DNA of 9,956 nucleotides from Sphingobacteriaceae bacterium (GTDB taxonomy: Bacteria; Bacteroidota; Bacteroidia; Sphingobacteriales; Sphingobacteriaceae): contig CANJWF010000032.1 of assembly GCA_947478315.1 (NCBI GenBank), positions 1 to 9,956 on the forward strand, in the 5' to 3' direction. Below are positions 5,506 to 9,956 of the stretch, piece by piece. A program made the position numbers and the translations under genes. Every line of letters starts with the position of its first letter. Within the stretch, counting starts at the first letter, position 1. The notes below the pieces were generated by a model. It saw nothing but the letters and a program-made list of their open reading frames with translations. It searched no databases and was not told the origin of the DNA.

Positions 5506-6282
5506 GTGTTGTTTAATATTTTCAATATGAACGGTTAGTGCTATAAACTCTTCTACCGAAAGGGTTTCTGCTCGTCTTTCAAATATAAGTGTAGTCATTT
5601 TTTCTTTTTCTAATAATACGCTGAGTGCATTTTTTAGCGTTTTCCTTCGTTGGTTAAATCCAGCTTTTACAATTTGCCAAAATAATTTTTCATTACAGTT
5701 TAACGCATAGTTACTTTTTCGTTTCATTCGGATGACTGCCGATTGTACCTTTGGTGGGGGATTGAATACACTCGGTTTCACCGTAAATAGGTATTCTACG
5801 TCGTAATAAGCTTGTAGTAGTACACTCACAATGCCATAGGCTTTGGATTTTGGTTGTGCGACACAACGTTCTGCAACTTCTTTTTGAAACATTCCCACCA
5901 GTTCTGGAATATTTTTTTTGTAATCTAATACTTTAAAGAGAATCTGAGACGATATGTTGTAAGGAAAGTTGCCTATAACGGCAAATGAATCTTGAAAATA
6001 AATATCAAAATTTAATTTTAAAAAATCACCCTCAATAATGTTGTCGGTATGTTCGGGATACTTTTGCTTTAAATATAAAACAGATTCTGTATCGATGTCG
6101 ATTAATTTAATTCGATTCATCGAATTTTTAAATAAAAAATCGGTAAGTACACCCATGCCTGGCCCAATTTCTAATACATCATTGTAATTTACATAGGTTA
6201 AACTGTTGACAATTTTTTCCGCTATATTTTTGTCGGTTAAAAAATGTTGACCTAATCTTTTTTTGGGTTGAACTTTATTCAT
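5503..6282 (-). CDS. ksgA: 16S rRNA (adenine1518-N6/adenine1519-N6)-dimethyltransferase KsgA/RsmA
   Basis: KsgA dimethylates two adjacent adenosines in helix 45 near the 3' end of 16S rRNA, using S-adenosylmethionine, as a late checkpoint of small-subunit assembly; loss gives kasugamycin resistance in other bacteria. The length of 259 aa is normal. Visible motifs are KKRLGQHFL (7-15), the SAM-binding EIGPGMGVLT (38-47), acidic D62/D64 after the second strand, GD at 85-86, the catalytic NFPYN (105-109; most members have NLPYN) and VFNPPPKVQSAV (172-183). A C-terminal helical domain has FNQRRKTLKN (209-218). The N-terminal LGQHFL and the FNQRRKT motif separate it from Erm 23S rRNA methylases. 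The putative promoter TAAATTTG lies 44 bp upstream. The stop codon lies inside the last partial 28-bp tandem repeat. Confidence 0.97.
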   Translation of the reverse strand: MNKVQPKKRLGQHFLTDKNIAEKIVNSLTYVNYNDVLEIGPGMGVLTDFLFKNSMNRIKLIDIDTESVLYLKQKYPEHTDNIIEGDFLKLNFDIYFQDSFAVIGNFPYNISSQILFKVLDYKKNIPELVGMFQKEVAERCVAQPKSKAYGIVSVLLQAYYDVEYLFTVKPSVFNPPPKVQSAVIRMKRKSNYALNCNEKLFWQIVKAGFNQRRKTLKNALSVLLEKEKMTTLIFERRAETLSVEEFIALTVHIENIKQH

Positions 6283-6326
6283 TATGGTGGTGCACTTTGT
6301 CGAATGATGGTAAATTACGAATGTAT

Positions 6327-6334
6327 CAAATTTA
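6327..6334 (-). promoter_or_regulatory. Putative -7 promoter element of ksgA
   Basis: The minus strand reads TAAATTTG, an exact TAnnTTTG match 44 bp before the ksgA ATG and downstream of the GAPDH terminator, so ksgA can be transcribed independently. No TTTG is seen at the -33 spacing. Confidence 0.45.
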
Positions 6335-6397
6335 GTATAATCAATTTTTCTTGACTGTGTTAAATTTAGTGATGATAGACATAAAAAATGATAGGGG

Positions 6398-6457
6398 TAT
6401 TATATAAATTAAAAAGGCAATTCATGTTAGTGAATTGCCTTTTTAATTTATATAATA
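6398..6457 (-). terminator. Long hairpin terminator downstream of the GAPDH gene
   Basis: A perfect 27-bp inverted repeat (6398-6424 and 6431-6457) surrounds the 6-nt loop TGTTAG, starting 13 bp after the GAPDH stop. Its core, AAAAAGGCAATTCA paired with TGAATTGCCTTTTT, carries a GC block followed by five T residues on either strand, so it could terminate in both directions. The outer AT part extends the stem well past the usual terminator length. Confidence 0.85.
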
Positions 6458-6470
6458 TTAACAGATTATA

Positions 6471-7916
6471 TTAATAGTAACGTAATCTAATCACTTCAGC
6501 AACATATTTGCTGAGTCGTATTACTTGGCGAGTATAGCCGTATTCGTTGTCGTACCAAACGTATAGGGTAACAGATTTTCCGTCTTTTGATATAATAGTT
6601 GCAGGCCCATCTACGATAGATGCATGGCTATTTCCTATTAAATCACTAGATACCAATTCGTTAGAAATAGAATATTCGATTTGTTCTACTAATGAACCAC
6701 GTAAAGATGCTTCTTTTAATGTTTCATTGATAGTTTCTTTGGAAACTGCTTTACTTAATGTTAAATTTAAAATTGCCAAAGAAACATCAGGCGTAGGCAC
6801 ACGAACGGCATTTCCTGTTAATTTACCAGTTAAGTTAGGCACCACCTTCGATACTGCTTTATCTGCTCCCGTTTCCGTAATTACCATGTTAAGAGCGGCA
6901 GAACGACCTCTACGATATTTATCGTGATAATTATCTAATAAATTTTGGTCATTGGTATACGAATGCACCGTTTCTATGTGTCCTTTTTCGATACCAAAAG
7001 TTTCATCTACAACTTTTAGAACAGGCGATATTGCATTAGTAGTGCAAGATGCGGCTGAAAATATTTGCTCGGTGACTTCGGCACAGTTTTCGTTAATACC
7101 AAATACAATATTAGGAATATCGCCTTTTCCTGGTGCGGTTAATAGTACCTTGTTAATACCTTTTGCTTGTAAGTGTTTACTTAAACCACTTCGGTCTCTA
7201 GCAATACCTGTATTATCTATCAATAAAGCATTTTGAATGCCAAAGTTGGTGTAATCAATTTCTTCTGGATTGCGTGCGGCAATCATATAAATAATTTGTC
7301 CGTTGACAATGATAGCTTTATTGTCTAAATCTTCTACTATAACACCTTGAAATGGACCATGCACAGAGTCATTTCTCAATAATTCAGCACGTTTGATAAT
7401 ATCTTCATCACTATTACTTCGAGTTACAATAGCTCGTAGGCGTAGTTGTTCTCCTTTTCCCGCCTGTAGTATCAATTCACGTGCAGCAATGCGTCCAATG
7501 CGTCCAAAGCCATATAGTACCACATCTTTAGGTTGTAAGTTAATTTTATCCTTACCAATAAATTGAGCTAACTTGTTTACTACAAAATCTTCTACTGATG
7601 CGAAATTTTTATATTCGTCTAACCATTCAGACGCTAATCGACCAATGTCAATTCTAGAGGGTGCTAAATTATTTTTTTCAATGGCTTCAGCGATGGCAAC
7701 TGTTTCGTAGATAGATATTTCTTTAGCGGTAATTTGCTTGGCATATTGATGGTGAGCTAATACTTCGCTTCCTCCAACATCAAACAATGGTTTTCTAAAT
7801 AGCACTAATTCTATGGAACGGTCGAACCATAACTTTCCTACAATATTAACGAGTTCTATTGCTTTTTTCTCTTTTGCAATCCACTCTGTAAATTCAGTTT
7901 GGTACTTATTGAGCAT
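6471..7916 (-). CDS. Glyceraldehyde-3-phosphate dehydrogenase, long form with N-terminal extension
   Basis: This enzyme interconverts glyceraldehyde 3-phosphate and 1,3-bisphosphoglycerate with NAD(P) and phosphate in glycolysis or gluconeogenesis. At 481 aa it is about 145 residues longer than standard GAPDH. Residues 1-130 form a mostly helical extension, and the Rossmann domain starts at VVLYGFGRIGR (132-142). The catalytic pair is Cys291 (SAASCTTN) and His318 (ETVHSYT), followed by GRSAALNMV (337-345), TGKLTGNAVRVPTP (363-376) and the NEYGY signature (457-461). After the second Rossmann strand it reads AIVTRSNSD (162-170) and lacks the Asp that in NAD-specific GAPDH binds the adenosine ribose, which hints at NADP use. 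The long form occurs in Bacteroidota and some Proteobacteria. The gene is 103 bp downstream of rpoD and ends at the 27-bp hairpin. No convincing own promoter was seen, so readthrough from rpoD is possible. Confidence 0.95.
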   Translation of the reverse strand: MLNKYQTEFTEWIAKEKKAIELVNIVGKLWFDRSIELVLFRKPLFDVGGSEVLAHHQYAKQITAKEISIYETVAIAEAIEKNNLAPSRIDIGRLASEWLDEYKNFASVEDFVVNKLAQFIGKDKINLQPKDVVLYGFGRIGRIAARELILQAGKGEQLRLRAIVTRSNSDEDIIKRAELLRNDSVHGPFQGVIVEDLDNKAIIVNGQIIYMIAARNPEEIDYTNFGIQNALLIDNTGIARDRSGLSKHLQAKGINKVLLTAPGKGDIPNIVFGINENCAEVTEQIFSAASCTTNAISPVLKVVDETFGIEKGHIETVHSYTNDQNLLDNYHDKYRRGRSAALNMVITETGADKAVSKVVPNLTGKLTGNAVRVPTPDVSLAILNLTLSKAVSKETINETLKEASLRGSLVEQIEYSISNELVSSDLIGNSHASIVDGPATIISKDGKSVTLYVWYDNEYGYTRQVIRLSKYVAEVIRLRYY

Positions 7917-8019
7917 TGAAATAAAAGTAAAAGTTTGAAAAATAAATTTAAAGTAGAAAATGAAACTTAATTGGTAGATACTACTCTAGTGATAGCAAAA
8001 ACACATAAATGTCAAACGT

Positions 8020-8880
8020 TTATCCCAAATAAGATTTCAATATTTTACTTCTTGATGTGTGTCGTAAACGTTGAATTGCTTTATCTTTAATCTGCCGAAC
8101 TCGCTCCCGAGTTAAATTAAATTTTTCGCCTATTTCTTCTAATGACAAAGGATGATTGCTACTGATTCCGAAGAAAAGTACAATAATTTCACGTTCGCGC
8201 TCGGTTAGGGTAGCTAAAGAACGTTTAATTTCTTCTGAAAGAGACTCATTGATGAGAATACTATCGGTGTTAGGGTCAGCATTTTCTAATACGTCTAACA
8301 GTGTATTTTCTTCTCCTTGTACAAAAGGTGCATCCATGGAAACATGCCTACCTGAATTACTTAAGGTGTCGGAAACTTTGTCAACAGTAGTTTCTAATAT
8401 ATCTGCCAACTCATTAGGTGTGGGTTCGCGTTCATACTCTTGCTCTAGTTTCGAAAAAGCTTTGCTAATCTTGCTTAACGAGCCTACTTGATTGAGTGGT
8501 AAGCGTACAATACGGGATTGCTCCGCAATGGCTTGTAGAATAGATTGACGAATCCACCAAACGGCATAAGATATAAATTTAAAACCTTTAGTTTCATCGA
8601 ATCTTTTGGCTGCTTTTATCAAACCAAGATTGCCTTCGTTGATTAAGTCGCCAAGTGTAAGACCTTGATTTTGGTATTGTTTAGCAACTGAAACTACAAA
8701 TCTTAAATTGGTTTTTGTCAAGCGCTCTAAAGCAGCTTGGTCACCTTCTCGAATTTTCTGGGCTAAAATAACCTCTTCTTCGGCTGTAATCAAATCGACT
8801 TTACCTATTTCATGTAGGTATTTATCGAGAGATTGACTCTCTCGATTAGTGATGGATTGGGTAATTTTGAGTTGTCTCAT
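8020..8880 (-). CDS. rpoD: Primary RNA polymerase sigma factor (RpoD/SigA, Bacteroidota type)
   Basis: The housekeeping sigma-70 factor directs core RNA polymerase to promoters. It has 286 aa, the short form typical of Bacteroidota, without the acidic region 1.1 of the E. coli protein. Region 1.2 starts at about DKYLHEIGKVDLIT (19-32). Region 2 has TNLRFVVSVAKQYQNQGL (57-74), DLINEGNLGLIKAAKRFD (78-95) and the -10-recognising, melting segment FISYAVWWIRQSILQAI (102-118). Region 3 follows (about 125-205). Region 4.2 is LSLEEIGEKFNLTRERVRQIKDKAIQRLR (245-273), the helix-turn-helix for the -33 element. The start ATG at 8880 gives MRQLKITQSITNRE, the usual N-terminus in this phylum. A TAACTTTG box lies 33 bp upstream. 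Confidence 0.97.
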   Translation of the reverse strand: MRQLKITQSITNRESQSLDKYLHEIGKVDLITAEEEVILAQKIREGDQAALERLTKTNLRFVVSVAKQYQNQGLTLGDLINEGNLGLIKAAKRFDETKGFKFISYAVWWIRQSILQAIAEQSRIVRLPLNQVGSLSKISKAFSKLEQEYEREPTPNELADILETTVDKVSDTLSNSGRHVSMDAPFVQGEENTLLDVLENADPNTDSILINESLSEEIKRSLATLTEREREIIVLFFGISSNHPLSLEEIGEKFNLTRERVRQIKDKAIQRLRHTSRSKILKSYLG

Positions 8881-8913
8881 AGGTTATATTAGAGGATATA
8901 ACTTTTAGGGTTG

Positions 8914-8921
8914 CAAAGTTA
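8914..8921 (-). promoter_or_regulatory. Putative -7 promoter element of rpoD
   Basis: The minus strand reads TAACTTTG, a full TAnnTTTG match 33 bp before the rpoD ATG. No TTTG occurs at the expected -33 spacing. Confidence 0.55.
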
Positions 8922-9008
8922 GTTTTTTAAATGATTTTTGGGTAATTTTATTTTGTAAGATTGTTGAGATGACGTTAAAAAATATCTTTCTATGTGAATT
9001 TTAGCAGT

Positions 9009-9036
9009 ACTTTGTTTTTTACATAAAGAACAAAGT
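9009..9036 (-). terminator. AT-rich hairpin after the TPR-like gene
   Basis: The arms ACTTTGTTTTTT (9009-9020) and TAAAGAACAAAGT (9024-9036) pair over about 12 positions with one G-T wobble and a very short loop. The structure begins 22 bp past the stop of the gene at 9058 and lies well upstream of rpoD. No good U-tract follows on the minus strand, so termination may be inefficient. Confidence 0.5.
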
Positions 9037-9057
9037 GCCTATTCAAGAAGTTTATGA

Positions 9058-9956
9058 TCATTCACTTTTTGTTTTTCGTTCGTTGTCTCTCATTTGAATA
9101 AATTTATTTCTCACAATATCCATAATTGATTTTTTTTCAATTTTAGACTCTAACCAAGAAATAATATCTAAGTATAAAAACGACCTCTTCTCGTACGGAT
9201 GTTTCTGTAGAATGTTCAGTTTTTCATGCAATTTTGAAAACTCATGTCTCAATTCACCAGGGTAAATTTTACCGATATTGCGAAGAAAATTTAAAATTTC
9301 CCGTAAAACTTTATTGCTGTCGTTGATACCTGTCAAGAATCTATAAACGGATTTTATTTGGCTTTCCACCAATTTGTGATTACCCAATTCATAATGCGTA
9401 ATTAATAATAGTATTCGTGCAAAACACTGTATATCTTCTCTAAGATCTCCCGATGCTATGTGTATCACTTTGTTCAAATAGTAAATGCAATTTTTTAAAT
9501 CTCCGCAACCGAAATACAGGCAAGCAATTTTATAATAAAATACTAGTGTTCTATGTAGGTCTAATTTATTTCCATAGCACTTTAATCCCATTTCTATGGT
9601 AGGAGCTAGTTTGGTTCCTTCTTCAAAAGAACCCTCTAGAAAATGTTTGTTAATGTGGGCTATTTGTAGGTATAAAAATGAAAGTATTTGTAAATTTTCA
9701 TCAAATTGACCTTGATGTTTGGCAACGAAATCGCTTACTACTTTTAAATTTTTCTCCAATTTTTCATAATATCCTAAGTTGTATAAAGTTGAAAGTAAAT
9801 TGTTATACCCTTTTAAATACAGTACCGTTTCTTGCTGTTGCAATGTTTCATTTTCTGAGAATAAATCAACCCATTTTTGTGCATACCTATAACATAGTAA
9901 AAAATCTTGTGCGATATAGGCATACCATACGTGTGCGATGTAGAAATGCAGTTTAC
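9058..9956 (-). CDS. TPR-like helical repeat protein of unknown function, 5' end outside window
   Basis: The frame is open from the right window edge to the stop at 9058, giving at least 299 codons. The apparent TTG start at 9843 is not needed, because upstream codons continue without a stop and encode similar helical sequence (for example HFYIAHVWYAYIAQDFLLCY, about 9948 down to 9889). The protein is almost entirely alpha-helical, with helix pairs of TPR type: YLKGYNNLLSTLYNLGYYEK, YKIACLYFGCGDLKNCIYYL, and LLLITHYELGNHKLVESQIK, each with the A/G-aromatic spacing of tetratricopeptide repeats. The C-terminus is highly charged (IRNKF-like, then RDNERKTKSE). No catalytic motif, signal peptide or membrane segment is visible in the part present. 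Such proteins usually serve as protein-binding scaffolds, but no partner is suggested. Its stop is 178 bp upstream of rpoD, with a hairpin between. Confidence 0.8.
   Translation of the reverse strand, partial: KLHFYIAHVWYAYIAQDFLLCYRYAQKWVDLFSENETLQQQETVLYLKGYNNLLSTLYNLGYYEKLEKNLKVVSDFVAKHQGQFDENLQILSFLYLQIAHINKHFLEGSFEEGTKLAPTIEMGLKCYGNKLDLHRTLVFYYKIACLYFGCGDLKNCIYYLNKVIHIASGDLREDIQCFARILLLITHYELGNHKLVESQIKSVYRFLTGINDSNKVLREILNFLRNIGKIYPGELRHEFSKLHEKLNILQKHPYEKRSFLYLDIISWLESKIEKKSIMDIVRNKFIQMRDNERKTKSE

Noticed and set aside
5503..6282. Erm-type 23S rRNA methylase (antibiotic resistance)
   Set aside because: LGQHFL, FNQRRKT and VFNPPPKVQSAV fit KsgA, and the gene sits among housekeeping genes. 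The NFPYN variant alone does not indicate Erm.
5441..6414. Shared 12-mer TATAAATTAAAA in the 28-bp repeats and the GAPDH terminator arm
   Set aside because: It is a short A/T-only match in AT-rich DNA, so common origin cannot be argued.
7917..8019. Promoter for the GAPDH gene
   Set aside because: Only boxes with one or more mismatches and wrong spacing were found (for example TACTTTTA close to the ATG), so none was annotated.

Overview
The window is AT-rich chromosomal DNA (by eye about two-thirds A+T) from a member of the phylum Bacteroidota. Four things point there: a short primary sigma factor of about 286 residues that lacks region 1.1; the long, N-terminally extended form of glyceraldehyde-3-phosphate dehydrogenase; gene starts without clear Shine-Dalgarno sequences; and several upstream elements matching the Bacteroidota -7 promoter consensus TAnnTTTG. 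The order or genus cannot be fixed from this stretch.

Layout, left to right. Positions 1-76 hold the first 25 codons of a minus-strand gene cut by the window edge (possibly HicB-like, weak). After an AT-rich spacer with a 13-bp inverted repeat comes a plus-strand gene for an exported protein of unknown function (312-1040). Everything to its right is on the minus strand, read from high to low coordinates: a TPR-like helical protein cut by the right edge (9058-9956), the primary sigma factor rpoD (8020-8880), GAPDH (6471-7916) ending in a 27-bp perfect hairpin terminator, ksgA/rsmA (5503-6282), a block of 28-bp tandem repeats, a satD-DUF3307-hydroxyacid dehydrogenase operon (5379 down to 3115), a hairpin-U-tract element, greA-HIT (2979 down to 2117) and accA (1075-2034).

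Most genes are core housekeeping functions: transcription (rpoD, greA), glycolysis (GAPDH), ribosome maturation (ksgA) and fatty-acid initiation (accA). The less understood part is the satD-DUF3307 pair. The first looks like a degenerate nucleotide-cyclase-type domain joined to a helix-turn-helix. The second is a polytopic membrane protein with conserved His/Asp residues. They are tightly packed with a D-2-hydroxyacid dehydrogenase gene that starts inside the DUF3307 stop codon.

The main non-coding points are three near-perfect 28-bp tandem repeats that end in the ksgA stop codon and run up to the predicted satD promoter, and a hairpin plus U-tract lying between a promoter-like sequence and greA. 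The hairpin's four imperfect positions are all G-U wobbles on the transcribed strand, so it probably acts as RNA. No mobile element, CRISPR array, tRNA or rRNA was seen, and there is no clear evidence of a large novel system.
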